Program-made: the position numbers and the translations under genes
Notes under the pieces: generated by a model
What the model was told of the DNA's origin: nothing
Database searches by the model: none
What the model saw: the letters and a program-made list of their open reading frames with translations, nothing else
From: Streptacidiphilus sp. ASG 303
GTDB lineage: Bacteria; Actinomycetota; Actinomycetes; Streptomycetales; Streptomycetaceae
NCBI RefSeq assembly: GCF_020991365.1
Contig: NZ_JAJLRA010000009.1
Location: forward strand, 124,001-188,000
Length of the DNA: 64,000 nucleotides
Reading direction: 5' to 3'
Shown: positions 17,868-26,009 of the stretch, in pieces
How positions within the stretch are numbered: position 1 is the stretch's first letter
Layout: every line of letters begins with the position of its first letter

Positions 17868-17897
17868 CCGGGCCGCCCTGGCAGGGCTGCGGCCCGG
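17868..17897 (+). terminator. Nested hairpin terminator after GNAT gene
   Basis: CCGGGCCG (17868-17875) pairs with CGGCCCGG (17890-17897). Inside it CCCT pairs with AGGG around GGC. The hairpin starts directly after the stop codon. Confidence 0.7.
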
Positions 17898-18301
17898 CGG
17901 GGGGCCCGGCGGGGGGCGGTCCGGCGGCGGGCGGGGACGGGCGGCGGGCGGCCGCTCCGTGAGGACGCGGTGGACGGCCCTCGGACCGCGGGCCCCCTCG
18001 GCGGGCGGGGCCCGTACGGGCGCCCGCGGCGGGCGCGGACTCCCCGCGGCAGGGACGGACAAACCCACGGGAGAAAACCGCACCTGCCTACCGCGGACCC
18101 CTTGGTGATGTGCAGGTGCGAGGGAGAAGTTTCCCCCAGGGCCGCTCATGCGGCACTATCATCGGCGGGGGCAGGAGACAGAGCCCGCGCCGGGCACCCC
18201 TGCCGCCGTACGACCGGAGCGGCCGCACGGACCGGCACGGCCGCCGGAAGGCCGCGGTCGGCCCGGTGGACGAGGGCCCGGGACGGAAGAGGGAGAGACC
18301 T
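17898..18301. other. Leader/promoter region of modABC
   Basis: About 400 bp without a gene. The first part is GC-rich simple sequence; from about 18060 composition changes and runs of A and T appear (gagaaaacc, gaagtttccccc, cactatcat). It holds the inverted repeat at 18079-18120 and a possible -10 near 18155. This is where control of the molybdate operon should reside. Confidence 0.55.
18079..18120 (+). promoter_or_regulatory. Candidate structured leader or operator upstream of modA
   Basis: CGCACCTGC (18079-18087) pairs perfectly with GCAGGTGCG (18112-18120) around 24 bases. It is followed by gggagaagtttccccc, which can form a second smaller stem. It lies about 180 bp before modA. I cannot match it to a known riboswitch consensus; it could be an operator for a ModE-like regulator or an RNA element. 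Confidence 0.4.
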
Positions 18302-19105
18302 GTGACCATCCGCTCCGTGCGCCGCAGGACCGTGCGGCTGGCCGGTGGGGGCGCCGCGGCGCTGCTGGCGCTGACCGCCTGCGGCTCCTCCGGCCCCTCC
18401 GCCTCGTCGGCGGCCTCGGCGGGGAAGCCGTCCGGCACGGTGACCGTGTTCGCCGCCGCCTCCCTCAAGGAGGGCTTCACCGCCCTGGGCAGGACGTTCG
18501 AGGCGGCCCACCCGGGCACCCGGGTCGTCTTCGACTTCGGCGGCAGCGACACCCTCGCCGCCTCCATCACCTCCGGGGCCCCGGCCGACGTCTTCGCCGC
18601 CGCCAGCCCGAGGACCATGCAGACCGTCACCGACGCGAAGGACGCCGCCGGCACCCCGGTGACGTTCGTCCGCAACCGGCTGGAGATCGCGACGCCGCCC
18701 GGCAACCCCAGGGGGATCCGCGGACTCGCGGACCTCGCCGCCCCCGGCCTGAAGGTCGCCCTGTGCGCGGCGGAGGTGCCCTGCGGCGCCGCCGCGCGGA
18801 AGGCGCTGGACGCCGCCGGGGTGAGGCTGACCCCCGTCTCCTACGAGCAGGACGTCAGGAGCGCCCTGACCAAGGTGGAGCTGAAGGAGGTCGACGCCTC
18901 CGTCGTGTACCGGACCGATGTGAGGGCGGCGTCGGGCAGGGTGGACGGTGTGGAGTTCCCCGAGTCGTCCCGGGCCGTCAACGACTACCCGGTCGTCCTG
19001 CTCAAGAACGCGCCCAACGCGGGAGCCGCGCGGGAGTTCGTCGCCCTCGTGACCTCGCCCGAGGGCGCGAAGGTGCTGACCGGGGCGGGGTTCCTCGCCC
19101 CGTGA
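18302..19105 (+). CDS. modA: Molybdate ABC transporter substrate-binding lipoprotein ModA
   Basis: Extracellular molybdate/tungstate-binding lipoprotein, 267 residues. The signal has Arg-rich SVRRRTVRL, a hydrophobic stretch and the lipobox LTAC near residue 27, so Cys is lipidated. Family landmarks follow: VTVFAAASLKEGFTALG, FDFGGSDTLAASITSGAPADVFAAA and the late YRTDVRAA segment; the Ser residues of the first two motifs normally contact the oxyanion. GTG 18302 has GGGAGAG upstream. Its stop overlaps the modB start (GTGA), placing it first in the modABC operon, which supplies molybdenum for the Mo cofactor. Confidence 0.96.
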   Translation: MTIRSVRRRTVRLAGGGAAALLALTACGSSGPSASSAASAGKPSGTVTVFAAASLKEGFTALGRTFEAAHPGTRVVFDFGGSDTLAASITSGAPADVFAAASPRTMQTVTDAKDAAGTPVTFVRNRLEIATPPGNPRGIRGLADLAAPGLKVALCAAEVPCGAAARKALDAAGVRLTPVSYEQDVRSALTKVELKEVDASVVYRTDVRAASGRVDGVEFPESSRAVNDYPVVLLKNAPNAGAAREFVALVTSPEGAKVLTGAGFLAP

Positions 19106-19959
19106 CCTCCCGCACCCCGTCCGACGCCGCAGCCCGCCCCGGGAGGGGCGGGCCGCGCCGTCCGGACGCCCGCCGCCTCCGCCGCGGGGTCCCGCCGGCG
19201 CTGCTGCTGCCCGCGCTGCTCGGCCTGGCGTTCCTCGTCCTGCCGCTGGTCGGGCTGCTGGTCCGCGCCCCCTGGTCCGACCTGCCGCGGCAGCTCGCCG
19301 ACCCGCAGGTGTGGCAGGCGCTGCGGCTGTCACTGACCACCGCCACCGCCGCCACCGCCGTGGTGCTGGTACTGGGGGTGCCGCTGGCGTGGCTCCTCGC
19401 GCGCACCGAGTTCCCCGGCCGCCGCCTGCTGCGGGCCCTGGTCACCCTGCCGCTGGTCCTGCCGCCGGTGGTCGGCGGCGTCGCGCTGCTGCTCGCCCTG
19501 GGCCGGAACGGCATCGCGGGGCGCTGGCTGGACTCCGCCTTCGGCATCACCCTGCCCTTCACCACCGCGGGAGTGGTCGTCGCGGAGGCGTTCGTGGCGA
19601 TGCCGTTCCTCGTCATCAGCGTGGAGGGCACCCTGCGGGCCGCCGACCCGCGCTTCGAGGAGGCCGCCGCCACCCTCGGCGCCTCCCGCCTCACCGCCTT
19701 CCGCCGGGTCACGCTGCCGCTGATCGCCCCCGGCGTCGCCGCCGGGGCCGTCCTGGCCTGGGCCCGCGCCCTGGGGGAGTTCGGCGCCACCATCACCTTC
19801 GCCGGCAACTTCCCCGGCCGCACGCAGACGATGCCGCTGGCCGTCTACCTGGCCCTGCAGGACGACCCGGAGGCCGCCGTCACGCTCAGCCTGGTGCTGC
19901 TCGCCGTCTCGGTCACCGTGCTGGCCGCCCTGCGCGACCGCTGGACGGCCGCCGCATGA
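19102..19959 (+). CDS. modB: Molybdate ABC transporter permease ModB
   Basis: Membrane channel of the molybdate importer, 285 residues. It opens with about 30 polar residues (RRPDARRLRRG), then a first membrane helix (ALLLPALLGLAFLVLPLVGLL) and five further helices. The coupling motif to ModC is seen as EEAAATLGASRLTAFRRVTLPLIAPGV, the EAA loop of importers, in the normal place. The end helix includes RALGEFGATITFAGN, highly typical of ModB. GTG at 19102 overlaps modA by 4 bp, and the stop overlaps the ATG of modC by 4 bp. Identification is secure. Confidence 0.96.
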   Translation: MTSRTPSDAAARPGRGGPRRPDARRLRRGVPPALLLPALLGLAFLVLPLVGLLVRAPWSDLPRQLADPQVWQALRLSLTTATAATAVVLVLGVPLAWLLARTEFPGRRLLRALVTLPLVLPPVVGGVALLLALGRNGIAGRWLDSAFGITLPFTTAGVVVAEAFVAMPFLVISVEGTLRAADPRFEEAAATLGASRLTAFRRVTLPLIAPGVAAGAVLAWARALGEFGATITFAGNFPGRTQTMPLAVYLALQDDPEAAVTLSLVLLAVSVTVLAALRDRWTAAA

Positions 19960-21053
19960 CGGCCCCCTCCCCCGGCACGGGATCCCCCGCCGCGGGCCCC
20001 GCAGGCCCGGACTCGCCCGGACTGGACGCCCACCTCGTCGTCGAGCGGGGCGCCTTCCGCCTCGACGTCCGGCTCACCGCCGCCCCCGGCGAGGTCCTCG
20101 CGCTGCTCGGCCCCAACGGCTCCGGCAAGACCACCGCCCTGCGCGCCCTGGCCGGGCTCACCCCCCTCACCGGGGGCCGCGTCCGGCTGGACGGCGCCTC
20201 CCTGGAGGACGCGCCGCCGGAGGAGCGCCCCGTCGGCGTCGTCTTCCAGGACTACCTGCTCTTCCCCCACCTCACCGCCCTCGACAACGTCGCCTTCGGC
20301 CCGCGGTGCCAGGGGGTGCCCAGGGCCCGGGCCCGGGCGCTGGCCGCCGGCTGGCTGGACCGCATGGGCCTGGCGGACCGGGCGGGCGCGAAGCCGCGGC
20401 GCCTCTCGGGCGGCCAGGCGCAGCGCGTCGCGCTCGCCCGCGCCCTGGCCACCGAGCCCCGGCTGCTCCTCCTCGACGAGCCGCTCGCCGCCCTCGACGC
20501 CCGGACCCGGCTGGAGGTGCGCGCCGCGCTGCGCCGGCACCTCGCCGACTTCGACGCCGTGGCCGTCCTGGTCACCCACGACCCGCTCGACGCCATGGTG
20601 CTGGCCGACCGGGTCGTCGTGGTCGAGGGCGGGCGTGCCGTCCAGGACGGCACACCCGCCGACATCGCCCGCCACCCGCGGACCGACTACGTCGCCCGGC
20701 TCGTCGGGCTGAACCTCTACCAGGGCCGCGCCGAGGGCCGCACCGTCCGCCTCGACGGGGGCGCGGCCGTCACCGCGGACGGCGACCTCACCGGGCCGGC
20801 GTTCGTCGCCTTCCCGCCCGCCGCCGTCACCGTCCACCGGGAGCGGCCCACCGCCTCCAGCGCCCGCAACCTGTGGCGCTGCGAGGTCGCCGGGCTGGAG
20901 GCCCAGGGCGACCGGATCCGTCTCGACCTGACCGGCGAGCTGCCGCTGGCGGCCGACCTCACCGCCGAGGCCGCCGCCGAGCTGCGGCTGCACCCGGGGG
21001 CGGCGGTGTGGGCGACCGTCAAGGCGGCCCAGGTCCGGGCCTACCCCGCCTGA
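19956..21053 (+). CDS. modC: Molybdate ABC transporter ATP-binding protein ModC
   Basis: ATPase of the molybdate importer, 365 residues. It has Walker A GPNGSGKT, the Q-loop VVFQDYLLFPHLTALDNVAFG, the signature LSGGQAQRVALARAL, Walker B LLLLDEPLAALD and the H-loop VTHDPLDA. The last 100 residues form one TOBE-type oxyanion-binding domain (GNLYQGRAEG-like linker through AAVWATVKAAQVRAYP), where many ModC proteins sense molybdate. The N-terminal 35 residues are a Pro/Gly/Ala extension. ATG 19956 overlaps modB by 4 bp. The final 13 bp overlap the convergent gene at 21041-21634. Confidence 0.95.
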   Translation: MTAPSPGTGSPAAGPAGPDSPGLDAHLVVERGAFRLDVRLTAAPGEVLALLGPNGSGKTTALRALAGLTPLTGGRVRLDGASLEDAPPEERPVGVVFQDYLLFPHLTALDNVAFGPRCQGVPRARARALAAGWLDRMGLADRAGAKPRRLSGGQAQRVALARALATEPRLLLLDEPLAALDARTRLEVRAALRRHLADFDAVAVLVTHDPLDAMVLADRVVVVEGGRAVQDGTPADIARHPRTDYVARLVGLNLYQGRAEGRTVRLDGGAAVTADGDLTGPAFVAFPPAAVTVHRERPTASSARNLWRCEVAGLEAQGDRIRLDLTGELPLAADLTAEAAAELRLHPGAAVWATVKAAQVRAYPA

Positions 21054-21634
21054 CCGGAGGGGCGGGGCGACGGGCCGGCGAGGACGGACGCCGTGCCCTC
21101 CTGGGCCCCGGGGCCGTCGACGGGCACCGGGTCGAGGGTGTCGAAGCAGACGGTGTCCGTCACGGGGTCGAGGTGGAAGCGGCCGGGGTAGCGGGAGCGG
21201 GTGACGAGGTCGTCGTACCGGGCGCTGGCCGTCCACCGGGCGTCCGCAGGCAGGTATCGCGCGAGCTGCTGCGGTACCCGGGGCTGCTCGGCGGGGGCGA
21301 AGGCACGTCCCGGTACGGCCGTGATCGCGCGCACCGTGCCGGCGGGCAGCCGGGCCACCCCGACGACCCGGATCCGCGCGTCCGGGTTCGGAATCGCCCC
21401 ACGGCCGGACCCGTCCGGGTCGTAGCCGAGCCAGTGGGCGTCGGACAGGCGGCCGACCACCGAGAACCTGCGCTGCAGCGGCGCCGTGTCGGTGCGCACC
21501 CTGCCGCGGCCCGGGACGGCGTCGCGGTCGTCCGCCTCCAGGAGGAGGGCCGCACCGCCGGCCACGGCGGCCAGGCCGCCGAGCCCGCCCAGGAGGAGCC
21601 ATCTGCGGCGGCCCACCACGATCGGCTGGTCCAC
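21041..21634 (-). CDS. Membrane-anchored or exported protein of unknown function
   Basis: A 197-residue protein with a single N-terminal hydrophobic segment (residues about 12-32, WLLLGGLGGLAAVAGGAALLL) after GRRR, so it is a signal anchor or an atypical Tat/Sec signal. The remaining region is predicted to lie outside the membrane and has no motif that I recognise; it contains YDPDGSGRG, IRVVGVARLPAGTVRAI and a C-terminal YPGRFHLDPVTDTVCF with a single Cys. Codon use is normal for a real gene. The GTG at 21634 follows GGGGG by eight bases. It is convergent with modC and overlaps it by 13 bp. Confidence 0.72.
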   Translation of the reverse strand: MDQPIVVGRRRWLLLGGLGGLAAVAGGAALLLEADDRDAVPGRGRVRTDTAPLQRRFSVVGRLSDAHWLGYDPDGSGRGAIPNPDARIRVVGVARLPAGTVRAITAVPGRAFAPAEQPRVPQQLARYLPADARWTASARYDDLVTRSRYPGRFHLDPVTDTVCFDTLDPVPVDGPGAQEGTASVLAGPSPRPSGQAG

Positions 21635-22120
21635 GCAAGGCCCCCGCCCTCTTCGGATGCACGCTCTCGGGGCGTCACCCTACCCGGCGGGCCGGTGCCT
21701 CGGGCAGCAGGCGGTCCGCGGGCGCGGCCCGGCCGGCGGGTGCCGGCGGGTGCCGACGGGCCCCGCCGCGGCCGGCGTCAGTCGCGCCCGCCCTTCGGGG
21801 ACGCGCTGCGCGCTCCCCGGCGCCACCGCGGCCGCCGCACGCGCCGTCCGGCCCGGGGCGTGATCGTCAGTGGCCCGTCGTGCTGGGCCGTCGCAGTGTC
21901 GTACCGGGTTCCCCACCGACGTCCTCGCAGAGCGCGAGCAGCGCGCGGGCGGCGGAGGAGCCGGGCAGCCCTGCGGGGTCGGGGAGGGCCCGGAGGGCGC
22001 CGTGGCGGGCGGACGCGCCGGCGGCGTCGCGCGACGCGAAGGAGCCGCGGCCGCCCCTCCGTCCCGGGGCGGGGCGGGGGCTGCCGGCGGGCGGCGTGAC
22101 CGCCGGAGCGGCACCCGGCC
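21635..22120. other. Intergenic region with possible coding remnant
   Basis: No intact gene in 486 bp. On the minus strand 21867-22060 shows a run of codons with strong third-position GC, reading ARHGALRALPDPAGLPG then ARALLALCEDVGGEPGT and ending in TGA at 21867. No start with a ribosome site precedes it and no family is recognised. It may be the 3' end of a decayed gene. The rest is GC-rich and empty. Confidence 0.35.
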
Positions 22121-22918
22121 TCAACCGTTGATCATCGACAGCAGCTGTCCGTGCGTCGCGGCGTCCGCGGCCGCGACGAGCCCGCGGCCGGTCCGCCCGA
22201 CCGGAGCGCCGTCGATCCCGGTGACGACGCAGCCGGCGGCCCGGCACAGGGCGATGCCGGCGGCGAAGTGCACGCTCGCGGTGAGGTCGCCGCCGTCGGT
22301 GACGTACGCGGCGCGCCTGCCGGCCGCGACCCAGGCCAGGGCCAGCGTCGTGGAGACGACCCGGGGCCGGAACCGCGCGGCGAAGCCGGGGTGGGCGAGC
22401 AGGTCGACGGCCCGGAAGCCGGGCGCGTTCGGGAAGGGCGGGTCCAGGTTCACGTCCACCAGCCGGGTGGCGGCCGTCGGCGCCAGCCGTGTGTCGCCCC
22501 CGTCACGCCGGACCCAGGCGGCGCTGCCGTCGGTGAGGAAGACCTCGCCGCCGAACGGGTCGGCCACCGCGGCCGGGCCGTCGCGCAGGGCCACGTTGAC
22601 GGCGACCAGCATGCTGCCGGCGGCGTAGTTGAGGGTGCCGCACAGGGGGTCCACCAGCCACTGGCGCGCCGCGTCGGCCGCGCCCCGCCGCCCGCCCTCC
22701 TCGCCGTGCACCGCGTCCTCGGGCCGTGCGGCACGGATGACGCCGAGGACGGCCTCCTCGGCCGCCACGTCGGCGTCGGTGGCGAAGTCCCCGGCGCCCT
22801 TGTCGATACGGGTGAGCCGCTGCCCGTACCTGGCGCGCACGGCCTCCGCGCCGGCGCGCGCCGCAGCCGCCGCCACATCGGCATCGCCGCGGTCGGGGCA
22901 CGCGTCCGGGTCGGTCAC
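22121..22918 (-). CDS. Inositol monophosphatase family protein with altered metal motif
   Basis: A 265-residue member of the Li-sensitive phosphatase superfamily (inositol monophosphatase, FBPase, CysQ). Landmarks: DKGAGDFATDADVAAEEAV, the Glu motif HGEEGG, and the metal loop WLVDPLCGTLNYAAG. The usual loop is DPxDGTxNF; here the second Asp is Cys93, so metal binding at that site is changed. The end motif normally WDxAAG appears as ASVHFAAGIALCRAAG, lacking the Trp-Asp. The substrate is uncertain and catalysis may be weak or different. GTG 22918 gives a sensible beginning, but no clear ribosome site is present. Confidence 0.82.
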   Translation of the reverse strand: MTDPDACPDRGDADVAAAAARAGAEAVRARYGQRLTRIDKGAGDFATDADVAAEEAVLGVIRAARPEDAVHGEEGGRRGAADAARQWLVDPLCGTLNYAAGSMLVAVNVALRDGPAAVADPFGGEVFLTDGSAAWVRRDGGDTRLAPTAATRLVDVNLDPPFPNAPGFRAVDLLAHPGFAARFRPRVVSTTLALAWVAAGRRAAYVTDGGDLTASVHFAAGIALCRAAGCVVTGIDGAPVGRTGRGLVAAADAATHGQLLSMING

Positions 22919-22955
22919 GGTGTGCAGGGTACCGGGCCGGCGCACCGCCGCCGCC

Positions 22956-22993
22956 GTGCGGGGAGCCGGCCGTCGGCCGCCGCGCCCCCGCAC
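22956..22993 (-). terminator. Possible hairpin terminator after SnoaL-like gene
   Basis: GTGCGGGG (22956-22963) can pair with CCCCGCAC (22986-22993), with GGCCG/CGGCC pairing inside the loop. It lies 34 bp past the stop of the leftward gene ending at 23027. Confidence 0.4.
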
Positions 22994-23026
22994 CCGTCGG
23001 CCCGGTGGGCCCCTGCGGACACGGCG

Positions 23027-23461
23027 CTAACCGCGCGCGGCCGGGTCCGGCACGATCCCGTCGGCGACCAGGGCAGCGGTGACCGCCTCCCCCAGGGCGT
23101 GCACCGCCGACTGCGGGCGGACCATGACGGTGAACTCCTCGATCCGGCCCGCGCCGTCGAACTGGAGCAGGTCGACGCCGTGGATCTCCCGCCCGTTCAC
23201 GGCGGCCCGGAAGAAGAGCGCCGCCGACGGCACCCGGCCGCCGCCCGCGCCGGTCTCGGCCGTCCCGTCCAGGCGCCCGACGTAGCGGAAGTCCTCGAAG
23301 GTGCGCAGCAGCACGCCGAAGAGCCCCTTGACGGCAGGCAGGCCGTCGAAGGGGGCGTACTTCACCGGGCTGTGGAAGCGGACGTCCTCGGTGAACAGCT
23401 CGTCCAGGGCGGTCAGGTCGTGCTCCTCGACTGCGGCCTGGAAGCGCTCTGCGGTGTCCAT
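23027..23461 (-). CDS. SnoaL/NTF2-like nuclear transport factor 2 family protein
   Basis: A 144-residue single-domain protein of the cone-shaped NTF2/SnoaL superfamily. It starts MDTAERFQAAVEEHDLTALDELFTEDVRFHSP, the standard helix-strand opening in which the Asp/His near DVRFHSP line the cavity, and ends with GVDLLQFDGAGRIEEFTVMVRP. Members can be isomerases, cyclases or plain ligand-binding proteins, so no reaction is given. ATG 23461 lies four bases after AGGAGG, which rules out the longer frame from 23545. It could be cotranscribed with the phosphatase-like gene to its left, though a possible terminator lies between. Confidence 0.85.
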   Translation of the reverse strand: MDTAERFQAAVEEHDLTALDELFTEDVRFHSPVKYAPFDGLPAVKGLFGVLLRTFEDFRYVGRLDGTAETGAGGGRVPSAALFFRAAVNGREIHGVDLLQFDGAGRIEEFTVMVRPQSAVHALGEAVTAALVADGIVPDPAARG

Positions 23462-23736
23462 GGGTCCTCCTGGGACCGGAAAGGGTGACGGGTCGTACTG
23501 CCGAGGAGGACGATGCCCGATCCGGAGGATCCGCGGAAGGGACACCGCGGCCCTGCGGCACGCGGTCCCGGCCGCTACCCGGACGGGAGGCGCGGCGGCC
23601 GGACCGCCGTCCCCTCCCGGGCGGCGGTTAGTCGGTGCGGCATCCCGGGGTAGGGGGTCCCCGTGGAAACGGCCCGGTCAGGGCCCGGAGCGGGTCGGGG
23701 TCGGCGCGCCCGGCGACCGGCAGGAGCGGAGGCGGC

Positions 23737-25551
23737 GTGGACGACAGGTGGGCGGAGGACCTCCACCGGCTGTGGCAGGCCGCCGACGAGGCCGTCGACG
23801 TCATGGTCCTGGCGGACGACCTGTACGACGTGCTGCTGAGGCTGCCGGGCGTCCGCGTCGTGGTGGGGACCCGGTGGGACGGGGCTTCCCGGGGGCGCTA
23901 CCTGCGCGCCCTGACCGCCGGGGACGCGGCCCCGACGCTGGAGCTGCTCGCGCACGGCCCGTACGACGGGACCCCGCGGCGGCCGGCGGCCTCGGCGGAG
24001 GTCCGGGAGCACGCGGTGGCGGAGCTCCGGGGCTCGGCGTGGCCGGAGGCGGGCGCCCTGGGGGCGGCCGGCGTGTCCCAGGCCCTGACGTGCACCTTCC
24101 GGCTGGGGGACGGGGAGTGGTCGGCCCTCACCCTGGGGACGGGGGACTTCCCGGAGCGGAAGCTGCTGGAGGCCCGCCTGCGGCAGGTCTCCGAGATCGT
24201 CGCCGCCTGCGGCAGGCGCATCGCCGAACGCGGCCTGGCCGAGCGGCTCCGGGCGGCCGACGCGCTGCTCGCCGAGGCGTCCCTGCAGATGGACGCCTCG
24301 CTGGACGTCGAGGAGACCGTGCAGCGGGTCGCCCGGATCGCGGTGCCCGCCGTGGCCGTCGGCTGCCTGGTGCACCTGTACCGGGACCGGGAGCTGCAGT
24401 GCGTCGCGGCGGTCCACGTCGCGGCCCGCAGCCAGCGGGGGACGGCCGAGCTGGGCCGCTCGGACCCGTGGCTGGCCCGGCTGATCGCCCGGGCGGTGCG
24501 GAGCCCGCAGGGGCTGCGGCTGAACGCCGGCGAGCTCGGCGGGGGGCCCTTCTCCGCGGCGGGCGACGCGGGCGAGGTGGGCGACGTGGGCGACGTGGGC
24601 GCGGTGACGGTGGACGCCCTGCGGGCACGCGGCCGGGTGCTGGGCACCATCACCTTCCTGTACGGCCGGCCGGAGCCCCGGATGCCGGAGGCGCTCTTCC
24701 TGGGGGACCTGGCCAAACGGGCCGCGCTGGCCCTCGACAACGCGATGCTCTACGAGCAGCGCCGCCAGCACGTGCTCTCGCTGCAGCGCCACCTGCTCCC
24801 CGCGGAACTCCCCCACGTGCAGGGCCTCGACCTCGGGGCCTCGTACGAGGTGGGCGACCCCATGCTGGACGTCGGCGGGGACTTCTACGACGTGGTCCCC
24901 CGCGACGGCGGGGCGGCCCTGGTGATCGGGGACGTGTGCGGGCGCGGGGCGGAGGCGGCGGCCCTCACCGGGCTGGCCCGCCACACCCTCCGCACCCTGC
25001 TGGAGGACGGCGCGCCGCCCGGCACCGCACTGAGCCGGCTCAACGCCGCCCTGCGCCGGGAGCGGACCTCCCGCTTCGTCACGGGGGCGATCGCGTGCCT
25101 CGACCCCGACGGCGGGGAGGGCATGCTGCTGCGGACCGCGAGCGCCGGGCACCCGCCGCCGCTGCTGCTCCGGGCGGACGGCGCGGTCGAGCAGGTGCGG
25201 GCGGGGGGACTGCTGCTGGGCGTGGTGGACGAGCCGCGGTACACGGTGGCGGAGGACCGGCTGCGGCCGGGGGACACGGCGGTGTTCTTCACCGACGGCC
25301 TGACCGAGTCGCGGGCCCGGGACGGGTCCTTCTTCGAGGGGCTGCTGCCGGGGCGGCTCGCCGGGCTGCGGGGGCTGGGGGCGGCGCGGGTGGCCGAGGA
25401 GCTGGCGCACCAGGCGGTGGACTTCCGGGCCTCCGGTGCGGACGACATCGCCCTGCTGGTGGCGCGGGTCCGCGGCGCGGACGAGGGCGCGGACCGGGGC
25501 GCGGCCGAGGGAACGGACGGCTCCGGGGGCGGCGGAGAGGGGTGCGGATGA
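23737..25551 (+). CDS. GAF and SpoIIE-type PP2C serine phosphatase
   Basis: A 604-residue soluble phosphatase. Residues 1-180 are an N-terminal region without a recognised fold (WAEDLHRLWQAADEAVDV), 190-340 a GAF sensor domain (ASLDVEETVQRVARIAVPAVAVGCLVHLY as two segments), and 360-585 a PPM/SpoIIE catalytic domain. Metal-binding residues are visible: DVGGDFYD starting at 378, IGDVCGRG, the SAGHPPPLL strand, FTDGLTE and a final GADDIALLV. Such enzymes dephosphorylate STAS-domain anti-anti-sigma factors in partner switching. GTG 23737 follows GGAGCGGAGG. Its end overlaps the response-regulator start (ATGA), so both act together, probably in the neighbouring phytochrome pathway. Confidence 0.93.
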   Translation: MDDRWAEDLHRLWQAADEAVDVMVLADDLYDVLLRLPGVRVVVGTRWDGASRGRYLRALTAGDAAPTLELLAHGPYDGTPRRPAASAEVREHAVAELRGSAWPEAGALGAAGVSQALTCTFRLGDGEWSALTLGTGDFPERKLLEARLRQVSEIVAACGRRIAERGLAERLRAADALLAEASLQMDASLDVEETVQRVARIAVPAVAVGCLVHLYRDRELQCVAAVHVAARSQRGTAELGRSDPWLARLIARAVRSPQGLRLNAGELGGGPFSAAGDAGEVGDVGDVGAVTVDALRARGRVLGTITFLYGRPEPRMPEALFLGDLAKRAALALDNAMLYEQRRQHVLSLQRHLLPAELPHVQGLDLGASYEVGDPMLDVGGDFYDVVPRDGGAALVIGDVCGRGAEAAALTGLARHTLRTLLEDGAPPGTALSRLNAALRRERTSRFVTGAIACLDPDGGEGMLLRTASAGHPPPLLLRADGAVEQVRAGGLLLGVVDEPRYTVAEDRLRPGDTAVFFTDGLTESRARDGSFFEGLLPGRLAGLRGLGAARVAEELAHQAVDFRASGADDIALLVARVRGADEGADRGAAEGTDGSGGGGEGCG

Positions 25552-25982
25552 CGGGCGAACGGCAGGGGACAGCGGTGGCAGGCGGCCTGATCCTGGTGGT
25601 GGAGGACTCCGAGGAGGACACGGAGGCGATCGAGCGCGCGCTGTCGCGGTCCCACCCCGAGGTCGCCCTGGAGTTCGCGTCGGGCACGGAGGGCGTGCTG
25701 GCGCGGCTGCTGGACCCCGCGGCGCCGCGTCCGGGCCTGGTCCTGCTGGACCTCAACATGCCGGGCCGCGACGGGCACTCGCTGCTCGCCGACATCCGCG
25801 CGCGCGGCGAGCTGGCGGACGTGACCGTGGTGGTCTTCACCTCGTCCACCGCGCCCGCCGAGGTCGAGGCGTGCTACGCGGCCGGCGCCGACAGCTACGT
25901 GTACAAGCCGGTGAACTTCGACCTGTTCCGGACGGTGCTGAAGGGCGCCGTCGACTACTGGCAGCAGCAGGGCGGCCACTGA
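25548..25982 (+). CDS. Single-domain response regulator (Rcp1/CheY-like)
   Basis: A 144-residue receiver with no output domain. It has the acidic pocket VVEDSEEDTEAI, phospho-acceptor Asp68 in VLLDLNMPGRDG, the Thr of VVFTSST and Lys123 in YKPVNFDLF. The ED-SEED start and the YKPVNF ending are those of the Rcp1 group, the usual partners of phytochrome kinases. The ATG overlaps the phosphatase stop by 4 bp. It faces the bacteriophytochrome gene at only 27 bp, supporting a phosphorelay from that kinase. How the phosphorylated receiver would act on the coupled phosphatase is inference. Confidence 0.93.
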   Translation: MTGERQGTAVAGGLILVVEDSEEDTEAIERALSRSHPEVALEFASGTEGVLARLLDPAAPRPGLVLLDLNMPGRDGHSLLADIRARGELADVTVVVFTSSTAPAEVEACYAAGADSYVYKPVNFDLFRTVLKGAVDYWQQQGGH

Positions 25983-26009
25983 GGCCGGGCCGTACCGGAC
26001 GGGCGGCCC

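Noticed and set aside
23626-23652. SigB-type promoter (GGTT and GGGTA) before the SpoIIE-type phosphatase gene
   Set aside because: The two elements are 18 bp apart, longer than the usual 14-16 bp, and GGGTA strings are common in this GC-rich DNA.
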